Assembly (NCBI RefSeq): GCF_040802235.1
Contig: NC_133170.1
Location: 49,051,501-49,115,500, forward strand
Origin: Manis javanica
Lineage: Eukaryota; Chordata; Mammalia; Pholidota; Manidae
Direction of reading: 5' to 3'
Length of the DNA: 64,000 bases
In this document: piece by piece, positions 24,901-36,288 of the stretch
How the letters are laid out: each line of letters begins with the position of its first letter
Numbering within the stretch: position 1 is the first letter of the stretch
Notes under the pieces: model-generated
Told to the model about the DNA's origin: nothing
Databases searched by the model: none
The model's input: only the letters and a program-made list of their open reading frames with translations
Program-made: the position numbers and the translations under genes

Positions 24901-24960
24901 CACCCAGGTCAGCGCCCCGTTGCCGCCGGCTCCCGCGCAGCCGCCGCCCGCCTTGGCCAT
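24901..24960 (-). CDS. TOP2B: TOP2B exon 1 coding part (start codon and codons 1-20)
   Basis: The 20 codons read MAKAGGGCAGAGGNGALTWV, matching the Gly/Ala-rich beta N-terminus; human has 23 codons here, so this protein has three fewer residues in the glycine tract. The ATG at 24958-24960 sits in a strong context (CACCCGCCATGG), and an in-frame TGA lies six codons upstream (24976-24978), which fixes the start. The donor is GTGAGT. The segment belongs to the flexible N-terminal arm that precedes the ATPase domain. With exons 2 to 7 it gives an unbroken 843-base reading frame. It lies in a CpG island. Confidence 0.97.
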
Positions 24961-25502
24961 GGCGGGTGCCTCCGCTCACAGGCCCCGAAGCCGCGGCCGC
25001 CGCTCCCGCCTCCCTGCGGGCCGCCGGGCCCCGCTGCTCCGCGCCGACTGCTCCGCTGGCCGTGCTCCTAGCGGCGCCGCCCCCCGCGCCCCATCGCCCA
25101 GACCCCGGGCGGACGCCCGGCCGAGCCCGCCGAAGAGGCCGCGCCGCCCGCCGCCCTCAAACTCGAGGCGCGGCGGCAGCGTCGCCCAGGCCTAGCGCGG
25201 CCGCTGAGGAAGCGGTGGAGGAGGAAAAAGCGGGAGGAGGCCGGGGGCGGCGGGGCGGCGGCGCGGCGGCGCTTCCTCCTCGCCCGCCCGCGGGCTCCGC
25301 AGCAAGCGGGGCCGAGGCCCGGAGGTGCGAGCGGCGCGCGCGGCCGAGAAGCCCGGGACGCCCGGACGTGGCGGGGACGCGGAGGCGCCTTGTCCTTCCT
25401 CACACTCCGCCAAAGCCGGCCACTGGGATTGCGGGAGCCTCCGCCGCCGGTGCCGCTGCCTCAAAGGCCGCCTTCGACAGCCGCGCTGCAGCCCCGACCT
25501 CC

Positions 25503-25577
25503 TCACATCCACACACCGAGAGGGACAATAACCAGAGCCGCCGCCGCCGCGGTCGCCTCCCTCTTCTTGTCCGGCAT
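25503..25577 (-). CDS. Possible upstream ORF of 24 codons in the TOP2B leader
   Basis: ATG at 25575-25577 opens a frame that runs M-P-D-K-K-R-E, then an Ala run, and ends TGG ATG TGA at 25503. The final ATG TGA is itself a start-stop pair. It is translated only if transcription starts above 25577, which is not shown. The first bases overlap the miR-4442-like segment. Confidence 0.35.
   Translation of the reverse strand: MPDKKREATAAAAALVIVPLGVWM
25556..25575 (-). ncRNA. Segment resembling human miR-4442
   Basis: On the minus strand this reads GCCGGACAAGAAGAGGGAGG. From memory the human mature miR-4442 is GCCGGACAAGAGGGAGG, and its gene lies at the TOP2B start. The window copy carries three extra bases inside the mature region. 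I see no convincing long hairpin by eye. It is better read as conserved leader DNA than as a proven microRNA. Confidence 0.35.
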
Positions 25578-25663
25578 AACACCACACACACACATTCGCG
25601 CACCAGGGAAGGCGGAGTGGGGGGAGGGCGCGGCGGCCACCCCCACTGTCAGTCAGCACCTCG

Positions 25664-25760
25664 TCATCCAATCGGGGCCTTTTCGCCGCAACCTCCCGCC
25701 CAATCGCAAAATTCCAAGCCCCTGGAGGGGCGGGACCCGAGGGGGAAACGTCATTGCGGG
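25664..25760 (-). promoter_or_regulatory. TOP2B: TOP2B core promoter: two CCAAT boxes, GC box, CRE-like site
   Basis: CCAAT occurs on the plus strand at 25668-25672 and 25700-25704, so both are inverted (ATTGG) relative to TOP2B. They are 32 bases apart, about three helical turns, a spacing common for NF-Y pairs. A GC box GGGGCGGGAC lies at 25727-25736 and an ACGTCA half-CRE at 25748-25753. Inverted CCAAT and GC boxes are known in the human TOP2B promoter. Confidence 0.75.
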
Positions 25761-28480
25761 TAGCAACCGAAGGGAAGACTTGGGGTTTTTTGTTTGTGTG
25801 TGTGTCTGTGGGTTTTCCAAGGGAGAGCGGGGGCTGCTGTCAAGGGTCATTTGAGGGCAGCAAAGGGAAAGGGTCGAATTGGCCTCGGGTCGATTGTAAT
25901 CCTTCGAGCGTGCTATTTACTCTAAGACCTGCCGGCGAAGCCGAGGCATTTTTTTGCCTGGGGCCGCTAGGGTACCGGGGAAGGCGGGGTGGGGGGATGG
26001 AAGGAAGAAGCCGGGGGCCGTCCCAAAGGGAAAGTATTTTTAAAGAGCGGTTGTAAACCGCAGGCAAGACGTTGTAGATCACTAGTGCAAGGAGGACCCC
26101 GTGACCCCTGCCTCCCCCAGGCCCCAAGTGGACGCTGCTGTCGAAAGAATCCTCTGCTCAGACCTTCCCCTCCTCCATCTCCTTCCTCCGTCTCCTCTGC
26201 TCATCCCCAAAAATGATCCGGTCAGATTCAACAAAACTGCATTAAATAACTTAAGTGATAAGGGACACCCAGGGGATGTTCCAGGGAAGGAGTGCAGGGT
26301 GGGTTGAGGGTTCTGTTTCTACTCTTTTTTGACCTTTCCTCTGAACAATGCGAAGATGTCACTGTCACATTTCATTCCCCTCTGTCCAGAACTATGCCTG
26401 CTACCTACCACGAGGGCATGTTTAGTTTTTTAAACTGCTTTCAGTGGAATTTTCAAATGCACACAAAGGAATAATTTCATTCACATAAAAGCTTTCCAAG
26501 AACGAAAATGAACCACATCGTCGCACCAAAGTCTTTGGCAGATGGAAGATGGCTCTGCTTCATCCTGCTTTTCAGTGTATTCCCCTCAACAAGTAGTGAT
26601 TGAGCACACGCTCTGCTATCCTGTGCCAGGCTCTGCGAGGGGGTCAAGTTAAAAACAGGGCCCTTGATTTCAAGTCATTTATAATATGACTTCTGAAATA
26701 GACTAAAAGAGAGTTAACAGCTATCACCAAAATTGAGTACTTGAGGGCATGAAGTACCCCCAAATAATTGTGACAGGAGAGCTTTTTAAAAAGATGAAGA
26801 CTGTACAGCTGCCTTGTGACAAGGTGTTTTTGTGAACTTCTCTCCCAACTGCGTTTCCTCTCAAGGGAAAACAAAAATATCTGGGGTCACATCTTTCAAC
26901 TGCCTTCTGAGTCCAGAGAGGTGGGGAACTCTGAAACGTGGAAATAATTTAAACACAGTTTTTCTTAATTAGCTCCCTAGTGGCCATGTAATCTTAGCGA
27001 TTTGGGGACTTTGGTTCAGAACAGATAAGCCTTTCTTTAACTTGAACTTGAGGTGCAAACTTATAAATCAGACAGATCAGAATCTAATCTGGGATCTAAA
27101 CATGACCAACTAAGTAATTGTATTGCTATTTAACTTCCCCAGCCTCTGTTTGTGCCTTATTTAAAATGAAGATTTTGCTCTTATACTTACTTGGACTTTA
27201 CACTTTACAGTACACATATATTTTGTAAGTTTGAAAAGGGGTAAGTAATTTTAAAGACTGTGAGGTTTTTAAAAATAAAGATATATATGCATTAAGTAGA
27301 AGTCATACTGTAAAATATATAACTCTCCTTTTTTAAACTTCAGTTTTCAAAGCTCTTCAGCCTCAGATTTTGAAATGAGTAAAACAATGTTTAAAAGCCA
27401 GATAAGTTAATGGAAATTCATATTCATCTTTTCTCTTGCCTCATGTGTGGGATTCAGTCCTTCAGCCTTCTAATTAGAAAGATGCTCTAGGCAATGTAAC
27501 TTGTTTTATTCTTATGAAAATACTGACTTTAGCTAAAAGAATCACAAATGAAAGTTGTTGAGTATCAACACTTTAAAGCAGACATTCATGATAAGTGGGA
27601 GAAGATATTCTGATCAATCTTATATCATAAAAAACTGTTGGCCTTTTTAACTGTGTGCAGCAGACTTAACATATCTTTATGGTAAAATTGGTTATACCCA
27701 ACTCCAGCTTAGCTTTCCCTATGGGATACTGTCAAATAATTTTCATTCATGTACAGAGTAATTATAGCAATAACTGTTACATTAAACAGGTTTGTCTTGT
27801 TTATTCATATGTGTATATTACATTTAAAGAATTAATTTCCACCCCATAGGAAATACCAGCCAAAATGAAAGACTAGAAATCATCTGTAAAAATAAAGCTT
27901 TCTGAGTAGGTTCCATGGGAGTTTACCCAACTACTGTAGAATTTTTATTTTTAGATCGTATGTTTTCCCTATTGTAGCAATCAAAAAAATATGTATTAAA
28001 TGTCTGCCGTGTGTTACTCTTCAGGACCTGAGAATTTAAAAAGGTGCTGAAGATGTGGTCTCTGCCTCAAGTTCACACCTTGTGTTATATAGTTTTGAGC
28101 TAACTTTTTTTTCATTAAAGCACCATTGATACACAATCTTATGTTGGAAAGTAATCTTTTAAGACCAAGAGCAATTTTATATTTATTCAATTGCTATTTA
28201 CTGAACAATTTACCTGATGAGTCACACTTATCATTGCATTTAATATACATACAGTAGGTATGAAGAGATCAATGACCATCATATTCCTAACTATTATACC
28301 ACTGGGAAGACAGATAAAGGTTAGAGGTCCTTAATTTCTAACTATAATAAGTATGGGATGTTAGTTCTGTTTGACTATTTCTTATTTGAAGAAGTTTGTT
28401 TTGATCAGTTTTGGCCAAGTAAGTTGTGCTGATCCTCTGGTAATGCCTCTAATTACTTCCGTTGGGGACACGTTGTATAT
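25761..28480. other. Intergenic flank upstream of TOP2B
   Basis: GC content falls quickly after 25,800. L2-like antisense traces occur at 26590-26700 (GTGATTGAGCACACGCTCTG) and 27985-28080 (ATTAAATGTCTGCCGTGTG). I see no exon with splice sites; a divergent noncoding transcript from the CpG island is possible but not shown. Confidence 0.7.
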
Positions 28481-28491
28481 TTTCCTCAGTT

Positions 28492-29305
28492 CTTGTCCCT
28501 GTCGCAACAAAGAATTGAAGGGCAGAGACACAATAGTGAAGCAGAGTAAAAGTTTTATTTAAAGTTGCTTAGAGAAAAAGTGCAGGCGACCTCAGAGAGA
28601 TAGGAGCACCCTGAAAGTTTGGGAAAAGTTAGTTACGCACTTGAAAAGTGCAGGCAACCTCAGAGAGAGGAACACACTGAAAGGTTGGGGGTGCACCTTT
28701 TTAAGGATTTTTCAGGAATGACAAAGGGCTGGGGGTGCAGACTTGTTAAGTGGTCTCTGAATATTGAGAATTAACTTAACACAAGAAATTTACTGCTCTG
28801 GTCCCCTCCGAGGATAGCAGCTTTCTGGTTTGGGAGCATATCAATTAAAACTGCCTGCCTAGCTCCCCAAGGTGGGCTGAGTTATTATAGTCTGTTCCTT
28901 AAAGAGGAAGTTAATAATCTTACTTCTTAACTTCCTGGGTATTAAAATGCAATCTTATCTTTAATGGAATCCTTCCTGCCTTTTACTAGGTTGTTTTCAG
29001 CTGGGCCTGCATGCTAAATTAGTTGCCCAGGTTGCAAATTACTTGATTAGGGCTGAAGGACAAAAAACAGCATATAGGTAAAGTTAAAAAATAAGCTGGG
29101 CCTGCATGATTAACACAATAAAGACATGGTATATGCTGAAGTAGCCTCCTTTATCTGGGGAATATTCAAACATTCCAGGCCAAGTTACTCCTGACTTTTT
29201 GAGTTTTAACTGATTAACTGATTAACTCTGGGTCTTTTAAGTGGGCTTTCCTGGCCTTATTCTCTTTCCACCCAACTCATATCTATTTTCCTGCCTAACA
29301 CTTGT
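28492..29305 (-). mobile_element. Solo retroviral LTR, minus orientation
   Basis: On the minus strand it begins TGTTAGGCAGGAAAATAG (ending at 29300) and runs about 800 bases to GCGACAGGGACAAG near 28495, with an AATAAA polyadenylation signal near 28555. CTTGT occurs at 28492-28496 and 29301-29305 as a possible target-site duplication, though the outermost left LTR bases then look eroded. A repeated GTGCAGGCGACCTCAGAGAG block lies inside (28580-28690). No internal viral genes are present. Confidence 0.75.
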
Positions 29306-30008
29306 ACAGACAAAAGAAACATTTTCACTAATTTTAGATAATATAGCTCAGCAATAATTCAGGGCTTTCAATTACTCTACTGAATTATATAATATGAACA
29401 ATACAGTTAGCAAGTACCTTAAGTAAAAAGGCTGTCCATGGCCTTTAAAAGGGCCTAGTAGTAGGTCTGGACTTTTGAGGTAACATTCTCTTCTAAGAAA
29501 TCCCTGTTTGGGGGACATTAGATGCTATCATTCCCCTAATCTTCACCAACAGAATATTATACTGTCATGGCATGTGCATTACTAAGTTGTATTTGAAGTT
29601 CTGATTGCCCAGAGTCATCTGATTCAGTTACTCAGTACATTTATAAGACTCAGAACCTAGAGAAAAAAGAGCAGCAGCTTTCCTAAGTCAGCTGTTTCCA
29701 TTTCAGAAGAGCTGGGAACTCTAAAACTAGAATTGCCAAATTGTTTTCACTCTGTAGTATATTTAAACATTTAATGGTTGTGGGTGGAGGGAGCCCAGGA
29801 AGCATGAGAAATATCTACACCAGAAGAATCTAAGATGTAAAGCCTTCAAGTTAAAAGGGTTTCTGGAACAGAACAAAAGAGGTACCTGTATGTTATCTAA
29901 GGTAATAATTAAAAAGTTGAGCTGGAAAGAGACCATCTCTTTTCTGTATGCCAGTTGACAACAACAAAAAATCATTTCCTGTTTCTGAAACAGTTAAGTC
30001 CAGTTTAG

Positions 30009-30438
30009 CCCAGTGTCTCGCCAATGGGTTTCAGCACCCAGGCAAGTTCACTATGGATTGAGTGTGACCAAAGAAATGACAGTAGAAAGTTCTTGGGGTG
30101 AAAGAGTTATACCTAACTTTATTTCCACAGTGGCAGGTCAATCACTAAAATTTCATTCACTCAGAGCAAGTCTGCATGCAGCAAGCCAGTCTCTGCCTCT
30201 GGGCCTCTCGGCCCACACAGCCAGCCGTCCTCTGGGCCTCTGTCCTCGGTGCTGCCACCACTCCAGTCTTTGCTCTCCTGCAGCCTTGCAGCCATGCCAC
30301 CCTGTTGCCCAGAGTACTGGGCATAGCTTTTTATATAGAGTCAATAGCAACACATTGCCCACATGTGTGTAGTGAGTGAGCCAACCAGGGCCAGGTGAGA
30401 ACCCTGGCCCCAGGAAGTTTCATTTTATCCACATCCAG
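30009..30438 (-). mobile_element. Solo LTR, family A, minus orientation
   Basis: The body (30014-30433) starts TGTGGATAAAATG on the minus strand, has a TATATAAAA box (near 30332-30340) and an AATAAA signal near 30122, and ends in GCGAGACA. CCCAG and TCCAG flank it, a target-site duplication with one change. It is related to the LTRs at 35507 and 36058. Confidence 0.85.
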
Positions 30439-31139
30439 ATATCCTACATAATACTAGCCCAGATAGCTTATATAACTGGTATCTTTGTCTACTAGTTTTC
30501 TTCTTAACTTTGAGTGCTATCTGAATGTAGAAAGATCCAGAAGGCCCGGGAATGCTGACTCTTCAAGGAACATATTTCTAACTTAAATGATGTTTGGGAA
30601 AAGTAAAAGAAGAACAACAGCCTGTTCGGTAAATGGTGCACTTCACAGAGCTAGCCGATCTGAGAAAGGACCTGGCACACAGTAGAGGTCTGATAAAAAA
30701 TTGATCAAAGAATAAATTCGAGCCATATCCAGAAGTTGCCTGAAGCAATACACCCACTACCCAGGATGGTGCTTAAACTTGGTCAGGATCCTCAAGTCTT
30801 TTGTTTTTTCAAGTGCTCCTGGTTGTGCAACAGTGAGGGGGTAAAGTACCTTAAACTCTATCATTAACACATTATCAAGGATTGTTAAAGCATCCTTCCT
30901 CTTTGGGAATGAAAAAACAGGATGGTGTGAGGAAGGAACAAAGAGAGGTTAGGGTGCTAGGAGAGGAGACAGTAATAACAAACACATCCAACTGCATGAA
31001 ACTGAGTGGAGGAAATCAACAGGATCTGGCTATGGAAGGGGACCCGCTGTAGCCTTGCCAATGCTTATACTTCATTTTGTTCAGATGGAAAACCCTGCTT
31101 ACTAGGCCCCCTGCTGTTTGTTTGGTACAGTACATGGTA

Positions 31140-31350
31140 GGCGTGTTCACAGTTCACACGTTTTAGCCTCATTAACTTTGAACCACCCTAAAAGGGGTAT
31201 TCTCATTCTTTTTTTTTTTTTTAAGAGCTATTCTCATTCTTATTTCCCACTCCAGGAAATAAAAAGTCATAGTAAGTCAAAGAGCTGAGTGGTGGAACTG
31301 AAATTCAAACCCAAGTCTCTCTTACTGCAAAGCACACCCTTCTGTCTCAC
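31140..31350 (-). repeat. MIR-like relic, antisense
   Basis: TTTTAGCCTCATTAACTTTG, GAGCTGAGTGGTGGAACTGAAATTC and AACCCAAGTCTCT follow reversed MIR order. A T-rich insertion and a duplicated TATTCTCATTCTT interrupt it near 31198-31240. Confidence 0.75.
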
Positions 31351-31777
31351 TGCCAAGCTGGCTAACATACTTGGCAATATAGATATTTGGCAATGTCTTA
31401 GGAGCTTGGCAATCCTGGTGAATACTTCTGGCCATCAGTAGAACCTTTTGGTTGTTAAATTTTATTGTTGAACTACTGTGACAAATATCTGCGATTTGTA
31501 TGACTGGCCAGAAGTTCTCTTTGAAACTAGCCTGAATCTGCTTTGTCTTCCCTTGTTATAAAATAAGTTGTTTTTTGGAGTCCAAAGGTTCATCAAAGAA
31601 AACCTGAGGCCCAAGGTGCTGTAGGTTCCAGGACATCTCTCCATCAGCAGGATTTAAACCTCATAATCTAAATCTAAAGACACTCAAATCACTAACTGCA
31701 AATGTAAGAGGGAAAATAGAAAAGTACTATGGGATTGGACTGTTAAATTCACATTTCCGATTAACTTCAAATTAACA

Positions 31778-32396
31778 GTAGTGTTCCTGTTGGGTGGTGC
31801 ATTGTGTTTTCTAGGTCCTTGTCTTCTCAAAAGAAAGAATTTATTCAAGAGAAAAACTAAGCACAGTTCTGTGACAGGAGTTTATGAAACAAAGTGAGGG
31901 CACACTCTTAAGAGTTGAGATTGGGCAACCTGGAATCAGAAACAGCCCTGCTCTTTGGGTTAAGGTTGGTTTTTAAAATTGTGGAAAGTCCCTCACGGCA
32001 TCTTATGTCATTTAATTGACAGGTGGATTGACAGTTTCAGGTTATACAACCTTCTTTCTAGTGCTCAGGCGCTTACTCCTAAGTACCTAAGCAAAAGCCA
32101 CGGAAGGGCCAAAACCGCAATGTAAATTCATTATAATTAAGGTATACAGAGCTCTGAGGTAGCTCCGGGTCACCTTCTGGGTTTCAGTGTGCCTGTGGCC
32201 AGCCTGTGCTGGTGGCCTGGAAGTCCTGTTGGGCTTTTTATACCTTGTTTGGCCCTGATAAGGCAGCAGATTGAATCATAAACAGGAGGGGTTTGAGCCA
32301 TGTTCTGACATTTGGTGACAAGGGAGTAGGCGAAGGAGAGGACCTTGTCCAGGACAGGGTGGGACTGCTCATGTCTGCCTATCCACCTGACAGTAG
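31778..32396 (-). mobile_element. Solo LTR with 4-bp target-site duplication, minus orientation
   Basis: The body (31782-32392) has TGTT...GACA ends, about 611 bases, and on the minus strand starts TGTCAGGTGGATAGGCAGAC. GTAG flanks both ends (31778-31781, 32393-32396), typical of class I retroviruses. An AATAAA signal lies near 31840. No coding sequence remains. Confidence 0.85.
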
Positions 32397-32629
32397 AAGG
32401 TATTTAAAGCAGCATAAAAAATTCTCAGTGTTCATTTATATGGACGAGTCTTGTTTGCAGGCACTCCACTTATTGTGAGGATTATTTGCCTTTTTATAAT
32501 CTATTTTTACATAGTATATTTTGCCTTTCCCATTCTAGTCTTTTGCAAATAATGTTTCTTAGTGTACTAGTTCCTTGAGGTACAAGTGGGTATTTGCGAA
32601 ATTATTAAGTCCCAGAAATTGTACAAACT

Positions 32630-32770
32630 ATTTTTTATTGCAATAAAGTTGATATACAATATTATGTTGATTTCAGATGTACGACATAGTGACTCTATTG
32701 TATGCATTACTAGATGTTTGCCATAATAGGTGTAGCTATGCACACTATCATTTAGTACCCATCCATAAGG
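32630..32770 (-). repeat. L1 3'UTR fragment, antisense
   Basis: TTTTTTATTGCAATAAAGTTGATATACAATATTATGTTG-type text followed by TTTCAGATGTACGACATAGTG is a common reversed L1M 3' end. A shorter trace is at 28105-28150 and another at 33730-33800. Confidence 0.65.
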
Positions 32771-33154
32771 AATTCATAAAATATGTTAGCATTTTAAGTC
32801 TGAGCAATTCTGCCACAAACAATTCAAACTTATCTTAAAACTTATTTTAACACATATTTTCAAGAATATGTATTAACATCCTTGGAATTTATGTTTTAAT
32901 GAGAAGTCTTTGAGAAATACTGCCATTTTTTAATATTATTTCTTATTTCTTATTGCTATTACAACATGTTTATTTTACAAATTTAGAAAGTGTAGCTAGA
33001 CATAAAGCTAAAACAAAATGACCCACAATTTCACCACTCAAATAGTCCTTATTAACAATTTGGTGAATATCTTTCCCCCAAACAAAAATGTATACTCAAA
33101 ATATACACTTTTTAAAAAAGGAAACAATAGGCTCTAGCAAGTTATTAAAATTTA

Positions 33155-33720
33155 AAAATGAGTTCTATCCTACCAGAATGGCTAAAATTGAAATACCAAC
33201 TATTGGTGAGGATATGGAGCAGCAGAAACTCTCAGGCACTGCTGGTAATACGTAGTTTAATAAAACCACTTTAGAAAACTGTTTAATTCCATTTGCAGAT
33301 ACATACAAATAAAATGCATATTTATATGTACCAAAAGATACATGCAAGCATGTACACTGCAGAGCTATCTGTGGTTCCCCCAAACTAGAAACAGTCCAAA
33401 TGTCCACTGATAAAATAGATGTCCTATATATATACACAATGAAATACTGTTCAGCAATGAAAATAAATGATCTACACTACCTCACATGTACGAATTTCAC
33501 AAATAATAAGCTGAAGAAATCAAACAGAAAAGAATATATACTATATAGTTCCCTTTATAAAAAATTTAGAAATAGGCAAAACTAACCTATGGTTAGAAAT
33601 CAGGATGTGGTTTACTTTAGGAGGAGGATTTAGGTGCTGGTAATTTATATATATTTTTGAACTAGGTGGTGAATACATGATTATGTTCATTTTGAAAATT
33701 CACCCAACTTTACACTCTTT
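33155..33720 (+). repeat. Old L1 3' fragment, plus orientation
   Basis: It matches the ORF2 end and 3'UTR of L1M: CCAGAATGGCTAAAATTG, GATATGGAGCAGCAG, CCAAATGTCCACTGATAAA and TACACAATGAAATACTGTTCAGC in order. Confidence 0.85.
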
Positions 33721-34224
33721 TTTGCATTGTCTTTTAAAAAAATTGATGTATGATTAACATAAAATATCCTATTAGTTTCAGGCATAGTTTTATACTTTAA
33801 AATTTTATACTTTTATATGAAATTGTGCTTTATTTTAAAAGTTTAAAAAATGCTGTATCACCAACATTTGACAGAAATATGGATGAAAATATGCAGAAAG
33901 CCAGGATCGCTGATGCCTTGAGTAGATCAGTGATTAAGATTTGCACTCTGAATGCAAGGTAGTACAAATACCCTTACCAGTTTATCTCACATGTTTTCTT
34001 GTTATGTGTACCTAAAGTGATATCACACTGAAGACTTCTTTATATAAGCATAAAATGAAACTTTTGATAAAAAAATGAATACTGCCACATCAGAAGCTCT
34101 CTGTCATTAATGACGTTTTAAATACCCTATTTACCTGCATACCTTCATTTCCTGAACCAACTCCCTCAATTTTCAAGAAAAAAATAGAGAATTGTCCTAA
34201 TAACAAACAGTAATTGTAACTATT

Positions 34225-34340
34225 ATTCATGGACACTTACTGTATGATGGCACTACACTGACATTTTACTTGCATTATACATTTTGATCCTCTCAGGAAC
34301 TATATGAGCTAGGAATTTATTTTCAAAAGTTTTCAGTTAA
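34225..34340 (-). repeat. MIR-like trace, antisense
   Basis: GGACACTTACTGTATGATGG, then CATTTTGATCCTCTCAGGAACTATATGAG. It is short and diverged. Confidence 0.5.
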
Positions 34341-34666
34341 AAATGTATACCTTCTGGGTTTAAAAACCCAATAAAAACTGTGTCCAGTAAGAAATGTAAA
34401 CACTCCTTAACATGTCTTTTCCCTATAAAGGTCACTGATTAACAAGTTGGTGTCCTTCCAGATATTTTATATGTATGTGGGAACACACAAAGGTAGACAG
34501 GAGAGAGGTCAGTTATTAATAGGATCATATTATAAATACATTCTGTGAGTTGCTTTCTTACTTTAACTGTATCTCCTGGAAATCTTTTTATGTCTGACCA
34601 TTGATCTATCTCATTCTTTTAATGACTACAGTGGTTATTTAACTATTATCCTATAAACAGAGTTTG

Positions 34667-34986
34667 TCAACTGTAACTCCAGGGAGACTACACCTTCCTA
34701 GCCTGGGGCAAAATACCTCTGAAACTGAAATCAATCAAAGGGAAAGATAAAGTGGGAGAAAACTGTTTATTGCTTACAAGCAGTCATCCACTTCTGCTGG
34801 CAACTGGGCTGCAAAAAGGGACCCAACCCAGCCTCTCCATCCAGGTATGCTCTTGTTCCCCCTTGTAAACCTATTGACATGAAGATGAACTACTTCTCTC
34901 CACCCCTTGGAAACACCTACTGATATGGAGATGTACTAAGGCCAGGCAAGAGATTCTGGAAATTTTGCAATTTTACCCACATCAAC
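34667..34986 (-). mobile_element. Solo LTR, family B, copy 1, with exact 5-bp target-site duplication
   Basis: The body (34672-34981) is 310 bases with TGTAACT...CCCACA ends; minus-strand start TGTGGGTAAAATTGC. TCAAC flanks both sides exactly. An AATAAA signal is near 34766. Copy 2 is at 38868-39174. Confidence 0.92.
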
Positions 34987-35269
34987 CTTGTTATAAACAA
35001 GCACTCAACCAGGAATACTATTGACTTTTTGAACTAGACAATTCTTTAAAGACCTGTTCTATGCATCCTGAGATGTTTGACAGCATTCCTAACCTCTGCC
35101 CACTAGAAGCCAGTAGCATACCACTTCTACCCTCCCATCCATTCACCCTATTGTAACAAACAAAAATGTCTCCAGACATTTTGTCTCCTGGGAGACAAAA
35201 TCTGTTTTTCCCACCACCATGGAGAACCACTGGTATAGAAGGATATTTATGTTATTTTCAACAATGTAA

Positions 35270-35450
35270 AAATGATTTTCCAAACATCTTCATATTATTT
35301 TTTATTAAACACATTTTACAGAATGAGAAAACTGAGGCCAGTAAGGTGGATCTAAGCTCCCACTGCGATAAGTAGTAAAAGTGAGCTATGAACATAGTTC
35401 TGAATCCTCCATAGTCCGTGATTTTAATCTCCTTTCCAATTTCACTTTTC
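35270..35450 (-). repeat. MIR-like relic, antisense
   Basis: ACATTTTACAGAATGAGAAAACTGAGGCC-type text followed by GCTCCCACTGCGATAAGTAG and CATAGTTCTGAATCC is a reversed MIR. Confidence 0.65.
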
Positions 35451-35502
35451 TACCCAGCACATTGTTTAACAGACCACGCTAAAAGAAATAGAACAGTGAG
35501 TA

Positions 35503-35950
35503 TCACTGTCTTGTCAATGGATTTCAGCCCCAGGCAAGTTCACTATGGATTTAGTGTGACCAAAGAAATTGACAGCAAAACGTTCTTGGGGTGAACGAGT
35601 TATACTCAACTTTACTTTCAGGAGGCAGGTCAGCCACTAAAATCCCATTCACTCAGAGCAAGTCTGCATGCAGCAAGCTGGTCTCTGCCTCTGGGCCTCT
35701 CAGCCCAAATAGCCATCCTCTGGGCCTCTCTACCCAGACAGCTGTCCCAGTCTCTGTCCTCGGTGCTGCCACCACTCCAGCCTCTGCTCTGCTCTCCTGC
35801 AGCCTTGCAACTGTGCTACCATGTCACCCAAAGCACTGGGCAGGGCTCTTTAGAGAGTCAATAATGACATATTGCCCACACATGTGTAGTGAGCTAGCCA
35901 ACCAGGGCCAGGCGAGAATCCTGGAACAGGAACCCTCATTTTATCCTCAC
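35503..35950 (-). mobile_element. Solo LTR, family A, minus orientation
   Basis: The body (about 35507-35949) is closely similar to the LTR at 30014-30433, with TGTCTTGTCAATGG at its left end and GGATAAAATGAGGG at the minus-strand start. TCAC at 35503-35506 and 35947-35950 may be the target-site duplication if the outermost bases of the right end are lost. It faces away from the LTR at 36058. Confidence 0.75.
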
Positions 35951-36288
35951 TTGCCTAGTCTAGTATATTCTTTCACTACTAGAAAAATAAGATAAAGTGG
36001 GCCTGGGCTTTTATCATCTCCCTCTTACTAACAAATAATGCTCCTTCATAGGATTGGTGTGAGGAAAATGGAAGTTCCCATGGCCAGGATCCTCACCTGA
36101 CCCTAAACTACTTGATGATATAACTGGCCTGCAGCTAGACTACTGCTTCCACACCTGTGCTCTGGGTGTAGGCAGATTACAGACCTGTAGATTGCTGAAT
36201 GCAGAGGCTGATCCTAGAGCTCTACCTAGGGGAGAATAAAGCGGGGTATAAACCCTTTAACCCCAGAATGTTTCATTATCATTTCTCA
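35774..36288 (+). repeat. 515-bp duplicated block, source-like copy
   Basis: It runs from inside one LTR, across the 107-base spacer, and into the next LTR. It matches 37805-38319 with only two substitutions seen. In this copy the LTRs continue past both edges, so this is the likely source. Confidence 0.93.

Larger units (their letters stand above)
24961..25600 (-). other. TOP2B: TOP2B 5' leader (upper limit inferred)
   Basis: GC-rich sequence between the start codon and the CCAAT boxes. The leader contains an 8-codon upstream ORF (25068-25094, ATG to TAG) and a 24-codon one (25503-25577). The transcription start cannot be read from sequence; I place it near 25560-25620 because the CCAAT boxes lie 70-130 bases further up. 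Confidence 0.55.
24630..25760. promoter_or_regulatory. TOP2B: CpG island over TOP2B exon 1 and promoter
   Basis: Base composition changes abruptly from AT-rich intron to very GC-rich sequence dense in CpG (for example GCGGCCGCCGCTCC near 24994 and GCGCGCGGCCG near 25335). It covers the start of intron 1, exon 1, the 5' leader and the core promoter. No TATA box is seen at a fitting place, as expected for a housekeeping-type promoter. Confidence 0.93.

Noticed and set aside
24573..25763. 396-codon open frame on the plus strand across the CpG island
   Set aside because: It is rich in Pro, Arg and Ala as any frame in CpG-dense DNA is, runs antisense over TOP2B exon 1 and leader, and shows no domain or splice structure.
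30013..30372. 119-codon plus-strand frame, with a related 134-codon frame at 35591-35995
   Set aside because: Both are antisense readings of LTRs of the same family. Similarity between the two comes from the LTR and not from a protein family.
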